Virus record (IMG/VR): IMGVR_UViG_3300027969_000042
Coordinates: 113,546-177,545 of that record
Reading direction: 5' to 3' (one strand)
Length of the DNA: 64,000 nucleotides
Source of the DNA: a virus
The translations under genes and the position numbers were made by a program. Under the pieces are notes generated by a model that saw only the letters and a list, made by a program, of their open reading frames with translations, made no database searches and was not told where the DNA came from. Of this stretch, positions 1 through 9,479 are shown one piece after another (position 1 is the first letter of the stretch; each line of letters starts with the position of its first letter).

Positions 1-2049
1 AGCACCACTCCATTTTTTTGTACCTAAGTTGTAACCCATACCGAATAAACTCCATGGATATTTAGAACCATCGTCACCCCATTTTATTACTTCTTGCCAT
101 ACTGTAGAATTATTTAAAGATAAAACAATTTTTAGTTCTTTTTCTAAGAAACTTTTAAATTGATCATCACTTAATAATCTCTCGTTAAAGGTGCTTTCTT
201 TGTTATATCTTTCAATATTTACATTTTTAAGAGTAAACCTAAAAATTTTATCTATATTATTATCATAAATACCAGTTATTTCAACATAGTTAAACCCAGT
301 TATCTGTGGTTCAGTTGTGACTGGAGCTACAGCTGGAGTTGGTGTAACAGGATTTGTAACTGAATCAATAGTCGGTGTGGCTGTTGTAGCCGCAATAGTT
401 GGTGTATCAGGTGTATCAGGTGTAGTAGGAACAAAATTATCAAACTCACTTTGTTTACAAAGAGTATAAGTAAATGTTTCTTTTTTGGCAATAGTAACTT
501 GACTTTCACATAATGTTATAAATTGATCCCACTGTGATACTGTTTTAAATACTTGAGCACCACCAGAATAATTAAATACATTTTCTGCAGATCCTACATC
601 ACTTGATTTATGTAGTAAAACAATTGATTTTATATTTATTTTCTCTGATTTATAATTATAAATTTTTGTAGAGTCATTTATATGTATAGTAGCCTCGGCA
701 ATTTTTAAACACTTATCATTTTTAGGAGGAGTTGCAGTAGGATCTGATATATAAGTATCTAACTTACATTGATCATTATATTGTCCTAATGCTAATAACC
801 CAACACCCTCTGGTAATAATTCAGTTTTCGGGAAATAACCTGGCATTGTTGTTATTTGATATTCTAATAATTCCCAATTTCCATTTTGATTTTTATAGAA
901 TACGTTTAATGTATCATCAAATTTATTTGATATACTACCATCGTCTTTTTTAGATGATTGGAATGCGACAATATTTAATATCCCAATTTGATCAAATGTT
1001 CGGTAACCCTTAGACTTTAAGAAACTAATCAATTTATCTATCTTTGGATTAGATGTTGTTGATGATAATGGATCGGCAGGTGGATTAGTATTTATAGGAC
1101 CTGCTACACCATTTGCCACACTTGCACTCGCAACAGTTGTCGAAGTAACACCATTAGTACTTGCACTCGCACCTTGTCCAGTTATAGGGGCAGTTGTAGG
1201 AGTATTTATTGAAGGTTCTACGTGTTTATCATTATACTCTGGTTTAGGACCATCTACTGGTTTGAAATTCTCATTAGTCTTTTTAGTTAGATTATTTTCT
1301 TTCTTTGTAGAGTTCCAAGCATCTCCAAGTTGTGCAGTATCTTCTCTATGGGTATTTTTAACAGTTGAGACTTTATTATTATCTACAATATTTACGTGGT
1401 GTGATAAGAAAACAGGATCTCTTAATTGTTTATATTTCATTAAAACTTGTATCATAGCAGGGTTAGTAACAACAGGTGCACCTAAGTTACCTAAATAAGG
1501 TCCTCCTTTATTTCCCATTAAATTATCAACAAACTCATCAAACCAATCCATCCAATGGTTTCCTAAAATTGCTTGTTGTCCTGCAGTTGCATCTCCAATA
1601 TTTACGTGTCTATTATTGTCCTTTAAATTAAGGTCAATTGTATTGTCTGTAATATTGATATTATTGAACTTATGATCTATTTTTAAACCTTCTTTATCGT
1701 TTACGTATATTTGAGTTTTATGATCAAATATAAGAGACTTCATAGAAACATAATCAGTTGCTGATAATGATGTTAGTTTTTTTTCTAAATTTACATTATA
1801 GTGATCTGCAGATATAAACTCTGGTTTGTGTTCATCACCTGAATCAAATACAACTAAAAGTACTTTACCTTTCTCAGGTACATTAAACTCATTACCATTA
1901 AGATCCTTCCACGGACTGGCCCATGGAATTGCACTAACTTCAATATCATCAAATACATCTAAAACTCTAACTCTTGCACGACCTAATTTTAATGGATCAT
2001 TATTATCTTCAACAATACCAATATATGTTTTATTTGCTTCTACTCTCAT
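1..2049 (-). CDS. Baseplate hub protein, gp5-like N-terminus (3' end outside window)
   Basis: The frame is open for 683 codons from ATG at 2049 to the window edge, so the C-terminus is missing. Residues 7-90 read like the OB-fold of T4 gp5: the segment GIVEDNNDPLKLGRARVRV is nearly the same as gp5 VGVVEDRMDPLKLGRVRVRV. A Thr/Ser/Ala/Pro-rich linker (about 285-335) follows, then a domain (about 340-530) recalling a phage hydrolase-like family with a late H...S-x-G-C-Q-V-F motif. Here the motif reads H...YSGGAQVF, so the expected cysteine is alanine. A second Thr/Pro-rich linker comes next. Being first to be listed and last to be transcribed in the tail block supports a spike/hub role. The OB-fold call is firm; the second domain is a recollection. 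Confidence 0.72.
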   Translation of the reverse strand, partial: MRVEANKTYIGIVEDNNDPLKLGRARVRVLDVFDDIEVSAIPWASPWKDLNGNEFNVPEKGKVLLVVFDSGDEHKPEFISADHYNVNLEKKLTSLSATDYVSMKSLIFDHKTQIYVNDKEGLKIDHKFNNINITDNTIDLNLKDNNRHVNIGDATAGQQAILGNHWMDWFDEFVDNLMGNKGGPYLGNLGAPVVTNPAMIQVLMKYKQLRDPVFLSHHVNIVDNNKVSTVKNTHREDTAQLGDAWNSTKKENNLTKKTNENFKPVDGPKPEYNDKHVEPSINTPTTAPITGQGASASTNGVTSTTVASASVANGVAGPINTNPPADPLSSTTSNPKIDKLISFLKSKGYRTFDQIGILNIVAFQSSKKDDGSISNKFDDTLNVFYKNQNGNWELLEYQITTMPGYFPKTELLPEGVGLLALGQYNDQCKLDTYISDPTATPPKNDKCLKIAEATIHINDSTKIYNYKSEKINIKSIVLLHKSSDVGSAENVFNYSGGAQVFKTVSQWDQFITLCESQVTIAKKETFTYTLCKQSEFDNFVPTTPDTPDTPTIAATTATPTIDSVTNPVTPTPAVAPVTTEPQITGFNYVEITGIYDNNIDKIFRFTLKNVNIERYNKESTFNERLLSDDQFKSFLEKELKIVLSLNNSTVWQEVIKWGDDGSKYPWSLFGMGYNLGTKKWSGA

Positions 2050-2055
2050 AATTTA

Positions 2056-4287
2056 TTACTTTTTAATAAAGTTAGTAGCACCATTTAAAACGTTACTAAC
2101 TGCACCACCTGCAAAGTCTGCCAATTCATTTCTAATATCATAAAAAAATCTATCAGTTGTATTTGTTAGTGCAATACCCATTGGATCTTGTGGACCTACA
2201 TAGATATTTTGTGGTGGACTAATTCCTTTTTTTCCAACAAAGTCAATTAAAAGTTTATTTATTGTTCTTGATAATAAACTAACTCTACCATTTACTAATG
2301 TTGCTAATTCTTGTTTAGCACTTTTTATAGTTTTATCTTTTAATCTTTCAATAAAGTTACCAATATTAGTATCTGCTTTTTTGTTAGTTAGCTCTTTTAA
2401 AGATGTTGGTATTCCAATTGTTTTATTTTTCTCAGTAAAGTTTTTTATGGCAGACTCTGCACTATTTTTTAATAATGTTTTAGGATTATTTAATAACTCT
2501 AATTTTTTATTTTGTTCTTTAACTAATTTACTTAGATCTGCACCGATCGCAGTTTGATCTTTAGCATACCTTTTAAATTTATCTAAGTCAAATTTATCTT
2601 CTTCATCCTTTGTTTGTAAATCATCTATCTTCTCATCAATTGAAAATCCTAAAGGGTTTTCTGGTAAATTAACACCAAATCTATTTAATACTGCTGGTGA
2701 TTTAACACCATTGTTATTAGTTGTATTAGTACCTGATGTGAAAAATCTAGGTAAAGAAGTATCGCTTGTAGTTGATTGTGTTCCACCTCTTTGTACTCTT
2801 GCACCCGCGTTACCGATTTTCCAAATAGCACCACCATCATATCCAATATATTTACCGAAATTTGCAGATGGCATAAATTTTTCAAACTTAACTGTAGAAT
2901 ATTTATAATCAAACTGAATACCATAAGTATCATATGTTGCAATAGCAGCCATATCAATATCAGGATTGTGAGGCATTGTATTAAAAAAGAACTGACATTC
3001 TTTTAAAGAGTAAACATATCTAGATAAGTTATCTTTAATAACCTCTAAATCACCGTTATCCATAGCTTTTCTAACTCTATTAAAATTTCTACACTCAGAA
3101 ACTATAATATCACAGTTAAATCTTAGTAGATTTTCAGGTACTATACTTTTACCATTTGGTTTAGACCAATATAGTAATTTATATAAATGTGCTAAAGTAC
3201 CCATTGTCAGTGATACATCCTCTGTAAAATCAAGTGTAATAACATCCGTTCTATAATCAACCAGAAATTTTTTCTTATCTGGAGTATTTGATTCTATTAA
3301 ATTTCCTAATCCACCAATTTTTTTAAGATAATAACTCATATATGATGTTTTTCCACCTCTAAAAAGATCTTTAGAACTATCAGTATTTGCATAACCAGGT
3401 TTAGTTTTACTCATTGATACTTGTTCATCATTTATATTTACAGTAGTTTTAGTTCTAAATAGTTTTACAAATTGTTGTTTAAAATCCTCATAGACCGGAA
3501 TTTTATACTTTATCTCATCAACCCCACTATAAATCTTTAAAAAATCAAGTACAGAACCATTTAATAATGGAGAGGATATATCATCTATTATAATCTCAAA
3601 TCCAAACATAACAGGGTCGTTATTCTCATAAGGTGTTTGTTGAAATTGTGATAAACGTAATTCTGATTTACCATTTTCTGGATTTTCAATAGGAGTTAAA
3701 TTATCAATTATTTGTAAACCATGTTTAAAATAATCAGTTCTTGTATCATTAAATAATAAGTAATAATCACGTGTACTATAGGGAGATGATTTCAAATCTT
3801 TTGGTTTTTTAGGTAAATTTTTACTCTCACTAAACCTCTCATCAGTATCTAAGATAGTAGAATTTGCACCCGGCTTTATTAGTTGTCCCAACCAATCAAC
3901 ATACTCATACTCTCCTACTTTAATTTGATTTACTGTATTAGGAGTTGCTTCTAATTTATTTTCAGGACTAGTAGTATTAGTATCACCATTCGCATATTGT
4001 TCGGTTGACTTTGGAGTACTACCATATCTAAAATCTTTACTAGGTCCTATAAAATATGGAGACAAAAATCCTTTATCAATACTTGCCTGTGGCCAAGGAT
4101 TTCCATTTTTAATAATATTATCAATATTTGATCTCAAATCACCTTTAAGCTTATTAAGTTCAATAGTTTCAATTTGTCCAGTTTCTTTGTTAAAGATAGT
4201 ATAAGTTCCTGCTTTATACGAGTATTTAGGAGGAGTACCAACAATTGATTCAGCACTAGTAGAAGTAGACAGTTTACTTAGATCCAT
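2056..4287 (-). CDS. Baseplate/tail structural protein, function unknown
   Basis: 743 residues, no recognised enzyme motif. The first 150 residues are low-complexity and Asn/Thr/Pro-rich. A folded centre (about 170-480) contains a stretch DMAAIATYDTYGIQFDYKY and many aromatic residues, typical of tail-tube or baseplate proteins. The last 180 residues are Lys/Asn-rich and probably helical. It sits 6 bases from the gp5-like gene and 43 bases from the lysozyme-like gene, all on the same strand, so a baseplate or tail-tube-initiator role is inferred from position. I could not match it to a specific T4 gene. Confidence 0.5.
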   Translation of the reverse strand: MDLSKLSTSTSAESIVGTPPKYSYKAGTYTIFNKETGQIETIELNKLKGDLRSNIDNIIKNGNPWPQASIDKGFLSPYFIGPSKDFRYGSTPKSTEQYANGDTNTTSPENKLEATPNTVNQIKVGEYEYVDWLGQLIKPGANSTILDTDERFSESKNLPKKPKDLKSSPYSTRDYYLLFNDTRTDYFKHGLQIIDNLTPIENPENGKSELRLSQFQQTPYENNDPVMFGFEIIIDDISSPLLNGSVLDFLKIYSGVDEIKYKIPVYEDFKQQFVKLFRTKTTVNINDEQVSMSKTKPGYANTDSSKDLFRGGKTSYMSYYLKKIGGLGNLIESNTPDKKKFLVDYRTDVITLDFTEDVSLTMGTLAHLYKLLYWSKPNGKSIVPENLLRFNCDIIVSECRNFNRVRKAMDNGDLEVIKDNLSRYVYSLKECQFFFNTMPHNPDIDMAAIATYDTYGIQFDYKYSTVKFEKFMPSANFGKYIGYDGGAIWKIGNAGARVQRGGTQSTTSDTSLPRFFTSGTNTTNNNGVKSPAVLNRFGVNLPENPLGFSIDEKIDDLQTKDEEDKFDLDKFKRYAKDQTAIGADLSKLVKEQNKKLELLNNPKTLLKNSAESAIKNFTEKNKTIGIPTSLKELTNKKADTNIGNFIERLKDKTIKSAKQELATLVNGRVSLLSRTINKLLIDFVGKKGISPPQNIYVGPQDPMGIALTNTTDRFFYDIRNELADFAGGAVSNVLNGATNFIKK

Positions 4288-4330
4288 TAAGTTAAATTAT
4301 ATTTGTAGTATATATAAATATTTTACTTTT

Positions 4331-6475
4331 CTATGCGACTTGTACTCCCGTCAATTTAGCGATTTTTTTACCACCTTGTGCAATTAATGAAGCCGATCTA
4401 GAACCTAGACTTTTACCAGTTCCTAATTTATACATTCTATGACCACCATTTACTCTTTCAATAACACTAGATTTTAATAAAGATTCTGAATCTTTCTTAC
4501 CAGAATTATACTCTTCATTTATTACCTTTAATAATCCTTTAATCCATCCAACTCCATTCCACTGTGCATAAATGACATTAAACATTAATCTACCATCAGA
4601 CTTAATAAGTGCTTGTATATTTTTATCAGGACAATAGTTGTTTAGACTACTATTAAATTTTGGTTCCATCACACCAGCGGCAAGTTTTACTAATTGACTA
4701 TATAATGGTTCTTTTGGCATGTGATTCCATCTCCATTTACTTCTTGCACCGGAACTATCAATTGCAGACCAAAAGTTTTTTGCAGCAGTACTGGTACTAT
4801 CTCCTTGTTTTCTATCTAAACCAAACATGGTTTCACCACTAGTACTATATCTACTATCTTTAACCCTACCATCCTTTGTCATATCTGGATGAAAATATCC
4901 TCCCTCTAAATTAGAAATAACTGCCTCTGTAACTTGTGTAAAAGTCATCGACTTTGTCAGCTTACTTGGTTTTAATTTGGCACTTGCTTCAAAATTTCCA
5001 GCCCCATTATTACCTGAAACAGAGTCAGATGTGTCATTAAGTCTTGCCTCAGCCATATCCATTTGTACTTCTGCCAACTCTTCCATTTGTTCTAATGCAA
5101 ATTCATCTTGACCAGCAAACTCATCCTCAACATATTCACTACCATAAACATCTACACCATCATCATATAATAAAGTTTCATCTTCTTGACCAATAATGAA
5201 TAAATTACCAAAGTCTGCATTTGAAAATATATCCAACTGTTCTACATTAAAAGTAAACTCTTGTGTTCCAATTGTACTTGTAGTTGGACCAGGAATCGAA
5301 CTTTCTGATGCCCCAGTTACGGTACTTGCCGATGAACCCACTGGTAAATCACTTGGTGGTACTACTGGAGGACCATCTGGTTCTGTATATTTAAGATAAA
5401 TTGATAAACCATAAGTACCTTCGATTATATTTTGTAAAGCAAGAATTGCATCAGTTGCAAGATTATTTTTAGTCGAAGTACTTTTACCACCATTAAATGT
5501 AATAGTTCCAGAATTATTTGGTACTACTACTTTAGTCTTTGGATTTGTCCATGGATTTGGTAATCCATTTAATGTACTATTAGGTATTATGTAATTTCCA
5601 CTTTCAATAAAAACTATTTTACCTTGTACTTTCTTCTCAATATCACTCAATGGATTTATTACACTCAATATATAATCAGTGTTTGTACCGGATTGTGTTC
5701 CAGACTGTGTTCCAGAAGTTTGAGATGGAAAAAAACCATCACCTGCTTCTAAAACTGCCAGAAAATATTTAGATTGTTCAGCAGTACCTAAAGGTAACCG
5801 AGTACCTGTATGATAATAACCTTTTAAATAATCATCAGTCAACTCATCTTCAATTCTCATAAAAATACTAGAGTAGTCTTTATATTTTAAATTTGATACA
5901 GATATTTTTGTATTATATATAACTCTATATAAAGAATGCATCCAAAAGTCAAACCAAGCTTTACCACCTAAGTTTTTTAGTTGTTTATATGATTTCAAAC
6001 TTTCAAAACTACCATCTTTAGTTCTTAATATATTATATAAATCCTGGTGTGTTTTAAGACCTGTTTCATATTGTTCTGCCAAGTATGACATAGTTGCGTA
6101 AGTATATCCTTCGGTGTATAAAGAGGTTGGAGTTATTAGATTATCATCTCTATCATATTTTCTATCGACATAATCTTCTACAATCTCAGGGTTTGACCTA
6201 TAATTATTATATTGGATACTATAGTTTTTAGGTCCACTTGCAGGATAAGACCAGTCAAATAATTGACCTAATGTTGTTACATCAAATCCGTCTATTGTAA
6301 ATTTATCAGTGATACCTAAAACATCCATTTTTGGCATCTTTAGTGTAAAGGGATCCGTAAGTGCAATTGCAGTTTGTCTAGCTGCTAAGTAAGCATCTAC
6401 CTCACTTTGTGCATTTGCTATCTCTACATCTACTGCAGTATTCCATGCATCAATAAGCTCTTGTATCTTTGACAT
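4331..6475 (-). CDS. Baseplate protein with C-terminal lysozyme-like domain
   Basis: 714 residues. The N-terminus (MSKIQELIDAW...) and a middle module containing LNGLPNPWTNPKT are paralogous to the same regions of the 6482-9436 protein. SGTQ repeats join the modules. The C-terminal 200 residues hold VISNLEGGYFHPDM followed by SGETMFGLDRKQG, the E-G-G-Y and G-x-T-x-x-G-L pattern of phage lysozyme-like (GH108-type) muramidases. An acidic region (about 430-470) precedes it. The likely role is a tail-associated wall hydrolase that opens peptidoglycan during injection. The enzyme class is inferred from the motif; the paralogy to its neighbour is visible directly. Confidence 0.6.
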   Translation of the reverse strand: MSKIQELIDAWNTAVDVEIANAQSEVDAYLAARQTAIALTDPFTLKMPKMDVLGITDKFTIDGFDVTTLGQLFDWSYPASGPKNYSIQYNNYRSNPEIVEDYVDRKYDRDDNLITPTSLYTEGYTYATMSYLAEQYETGLKTHQDLYNILRTKDGSFESLKSYKQLKNLGGKAWFDFWMHSLYRVIYNTKISVSNLKYKDYSSIFMRIEDELTDDYLKGYYHTGTRLPLGTAEQSKYFLAVLEAGDGFFPSQTSGTQSGTQSGTNTDYILSVINPLSDIEKKVQGKIVFIESGNYIIPNSTLNGLPNPWTNPKTKVVVPNNSGTITFNGGKSTSTKNNLATDAILALQNIIEGTYGLSIYLKYTEPDGPPVVPPSDLPVGSSASTVTGASESSIPGPTTSTIGTQEFTFNVEQLDIFSNADFGNLFIIGQEDETLLYDDGVDVYGSEYVEDEFAGQDEFALEQMEELAEVQMDMAEARLNDTSDSVSGNNGAGNFEASAKLKPSKLTKSMTFTQVTEAVISNLEGGYFHPDMTKDGRVKDSRYSTSGETMFGLDRKQGDSTSTAAKNFWSAIDSSGARSKWRWNHMPKEPLYSQLVKLAAGVMEPKFNSSLNNYCPDKNIQALIKSDGRLMFNVIYAQWNGVGWIKGLLKVINEEYNSGKKDSESLLKSSVIERVNGGHRMYKLGTGKSLGSRSASLIAQGGKKIAKLTGVQVA

Positions 6476-6481
6476 TATTCA

Positions 6482-9436
6482 TTAAATATTTTTTATAGTT
6501 GCTTTTACTTCTTTACCATTTGTAGAAACTTCAGTAATTGTCAATTTAAACGCTTTACCAGAATTGTTCTGAACAAGGAATACCTGACCAACTTTATAAA
6601 CACTATTTGGTGGTACGGCAGTTGATAATATAGGTTGTGTTTGACCCGGTACTACAGGATTTTCGTTATTCTGTGTATTTGTTTCTGCATTTGTAGGTGC
6701 AGAATTTGCATCTTTTTTCAACTCATCATCTGTTTTACTAAGCTCTTTTCTAACAGCGGTAACTTTTTGAGTTAAATTGCCTTGTGTCCAAGTATATGAT
6801 ATATCAATAATAACCCATTCACCTGTTAAACGTTTTTGTGAGATCTCATCATTATTAACAGAAGTTTTCATATTTATAAAGTTTAACTGTATCTTCATAA
6901 ATTTATATAAATTGAAATTTGCGTTAGGAAGTTCTAAATCAACAGAAATTCTAGCCATATTATCAAAGTTTACTTTATTCTGTGTTTCTGAATAATAGTA
7001 TTGTTTATGTACATTCTCAGTATCCATTTTACCAGAGTATCTTGTACGATAATTATCTTTAATACTTTTATCATCAGACGGAGAACCTTTTAGTATAATA
7101 CTTTTTGATCCATCTGATGTCTGTGAATCAACATCAAATACTAAAAATTGCTTTTTTAAACTATCATATGTTTTTGATACTGTGAAGTGACCATTATTAA
7201 GAGAAGTTTGTGTTGAATTATTATTTACTCTATACCTATTAAAGAAAAATGAACTACTATTTTGACTTAAATCATTACTCAATTGTAATTTTACAACCTT
7301 TTCACTTTCTTCTTTTGTATTTAAGTGATTTAAACCTCTCGAATTTATACCAACATCTTTAGATATATCTCTAATCCATTCTTTTTCAATATCTACATAA
7401 TTGAAACAATAATAAAAGTCTACATAACCTATAAGAAATGTTTTATCTGAAATATATGAATGTGAAATAATATCAGTAATAAATGTTCTAAATAGCTTAC
7501 CATTATTTACCCAGGTCATACTATCAGAAGTATTTGTAATATTAGAATTAAATCCTATTCCCAACTCCTTACACATTTTTTGCAATGTCTCAAATGAAGT
7601 TCCTTTATAACTCTGAAATCTTATTTTATAAAAATCTTGAAGGTCTAGTGTACCGACTATTGTATAAGTTTTACTTTTATTTTCTTGGAAATTATTTAAT
7701 TTAAACTTTAGATGTATTGATTTTAGATTCTTTGAACCAGAATTTAAAAATATCTCAAATTTACTATCATCAAGTGGAAATCCATCTTTTTTCATAACTC
7801 CCATTGAGTCAACAAAAACAATAGATACCATAGGTACTAGACCATCATAATATAAATTCAGTGAGTTTATATATCGTTGATCTATCTGAACACCAGAATA
7901 CCAGAAAAATGGAGTAAATCCAAGAGCACCTGCTACTTCTGCATTATCTTTATTATTTTGTAATGCATCAAATTCAATAGGTTTTAGTTTAATTGTTGGT
8001 TTATCTATCTGTGCAATTATTGGACGTGTGCCTTGTATATCTTTTGGTTCTTGTTCACCACCTCTTGACTTATCTTGTGCTATAACATCATCTTCTGGTA
8101 AAACTTTTATTGTAACTTCAGATGTTTCTATAAGATTTGAATCAGGTATTACCGAAATAACATAATCACCAGGTGCATCAAATTGAATACCTGCAAAATT
8201 CACAAAACCATCTTTAACTGTTTGTTCTACTTCACCTATTAGTTCACCAGGACCACTTTTCTTTTGTAGCTTAATCTTTATTCCAGTTGCATCAAAAGTA
8301 CTTTGAGTCATACCAGATTGAGTTGCAGTTAAAGGTGCAGAAGACTGAGTACCAGATTGAGTACCAGATTCAGGTCCGGATACTAAAGAAGTGTCAGATG
8401 GTGTATATTGTAACTTTAATTCTATTCCCCAGTGATAATCTATAAGATTTTGTAGATTTCTAATTGCATCATCTGCTATTATTGTATCACTTAAATTACC
8501 TGTATTATTAAGAGGTCTACCATCATATGAAATAGTACCATTTTTATCAACTTGTTTATCTGTCTTTGGATTTTTCCATGGATTCGGTAAGTTATTTAAT
8601 ACAGATTTTGCAATTCTATCTTTTCCTTGTTCAGAAAATTTAAGTGTACCTTCTATCTTTTTATCATTATCACTTTTTGGATCTTTTACTGATATTTTAT
8701 ATTCTACATTAGGTACATTAGATTGTGTAGTAGATTGAGTACCAGATTGAGTACCAGATTGAGTACCAGATTGAGTCGCAGCTACAACACCAGGTGGAAG
8801 TTGATAGTTATCGCCTGCTTCAATAAAAGCATCGTAAAGAATTGGAAGTGTAGTAATCCAACTTGTTGAAACATCTGCAATATCACCATAATTATATTTG
8901 AATTCTGAAATAAAATCACTATAATCATCAGTAAACTCATCAGAATTTTTATAATCTGATATTGATTTTTTCTCATCTTTTAAAAATTTAAGTGCAGATG
9001 ACATGAACGCATCAAACCATTTTTGTGCACCATATTTTCTAAGGTCATTAATAAATTTTACTTGTAGTGAAGCTCCATATGTTTTTTTAAGAATATCTTC
9101 TAGTGGTTTTGCTCCAGTATCTTGATCCTTAAGCTCTGCAAAAACATCACCGAGACTAGTAGGATCATTTCCACTAGGAAACCATCTTTCACCACCTTCT
9201 GGATTATGATAGATATACTTAAATAGATCTCCAACTGTACTTACAGCGGGATCTCTACGATAAACACCATCACTATCTGGTTCTTTCTTATAGGGCCAAG
9301 AACAAATTTTACCATAGGTTATTGCAATAGCAGACGCTCTTGCAGTTTTATATTCGGCTACTTTACCAGTATAAAAGTTAAGTTTTGCTAAAGTGAGAGT
9401 CTCAAAATTATCAATGAAAATTTGTATTTTTGACAT
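6482..9436 (-). CDS. Large baseplate hub protein (gp27-like candidate)
   Basis: 984 residues. The N-terminal about 130 residues and the module around LNNLPNPWKNPKTD match those of the 4331-6475 protein. Three SGTQ-repeat linkers separate modules. Residues about 360-450 look like a beta-sandwich (...QFDAPGDYVISVIPDSN...). Residues about 510-900 have the look of a hub domain: FFWYSGVQIDQRYINSLNLY, a long beta-rich region and a final segment on WVIIDISYTWTQGNLTQKVT, as in gp27/gpD-type hubs. The protein ends with a small SH3-like module. It is transcribed first in the block of four tail genes. The hub call is an inference from fold-like features and neighbours. Confidence 0.5.
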   Translation of the reverse strand: MSKIQIFIDNFETLTLAKLNFYTGKVAEYKTARASAIAITYGKICSWPYKKEPDSDGVYRRDPAVSTVGDLFKYIYHNPEGGERWFPSGNDPTSLGDVFAELKDQDTGAKPLEDILKKTYGASLQVKFINDLRKYGAQKWFDAFMSSALKFLKDEKKSISDYKNSDEFTDDYSDFISEFKYNYGDIADVSTSWITTLPILYDAFIEAGDNYQLPPGVVAATQSGTQSGTQSGTQSTTQSNVPNVEYKISVKDPKSDNDKKIEGTLKFSEQGKDRIAKSVLNNLPNPWKNPKTDKQVDKNGTISYDGRPLNNTGNLSDTIIADDAIRNLQNLIDYHWGIELKLQYTPSDTSLVSGPESGTQSGTQSSAPLTATQSGMTQSTFDATGIKIKLQKKSGPGELIGEVEQTVKDGFVNFAGIQFDAPGDYVISVIPDSNLIETSEVTIKVLPEDDVIAQDKSRGGEQEPKDIQGTRPIIAQIDKPTIKLKPIEFDALQNNKDNAEVAGALGFTPFFWYSGVQIDQRYINSLNLYYDGLVPMVSIVFVDSMGVMKKDGFPLDDSKFEIFLNSGSKNLKSIHLKFKLNNFQENKSKTYTIVGTLDLQDFYKIRFQSYKGTSFETLQKMCKELGIGFNSNITNTSDSMTWVNNGKLFRTFITDIISHSYISDKTFLIGYVDFYYCFNYVDIEKEWIRDISKDVGINSRGLNHLNTKEESEKVVKLQLSNDLSQNSSSFFFNRYRVNNNSTQTSLNNGHFTVSKTYDSLKKQFLVFDVDSQTSDGSKSIILKGSPSDDKSIKDNYRTRYSGKMDTENVHKQYYYSETQNKVNFDNMARISVDLELPNANFNLYKFMKIQLNFINMKTSVNNDEISQKRLTGEWVIIDISYTWTQGNLTQKVTAVRKELSKTDDELKKDANSAPTNAETNTQNNENPVVPGQTQPILSTAVPPNSVYKVGQVFLVQNNSGKAFKLTITEVSTNGKEVKATIKNI
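8722..8777 (-). repeat. 12-bp SGTQ linker repeats (first cluster)
   Basis: Repeated gagtaccagatt units encode SGTQ linkers in the hub protein. Similar shorter clusters lie at about 8339-8376 and 5690-5722. They are protein linkers, not a CRISPR array. Confidence 0.8.
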
Positions 9437-9479
9437 TAAATATAATAAATTTTATCTATTATATATAAAGATAGTGTCG

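Noticed and set aside
8339-8777. SGTQ-coding repeats that could look like a repeat array
   Set aside because: Short in-frame linker repeats inside a structural gene.
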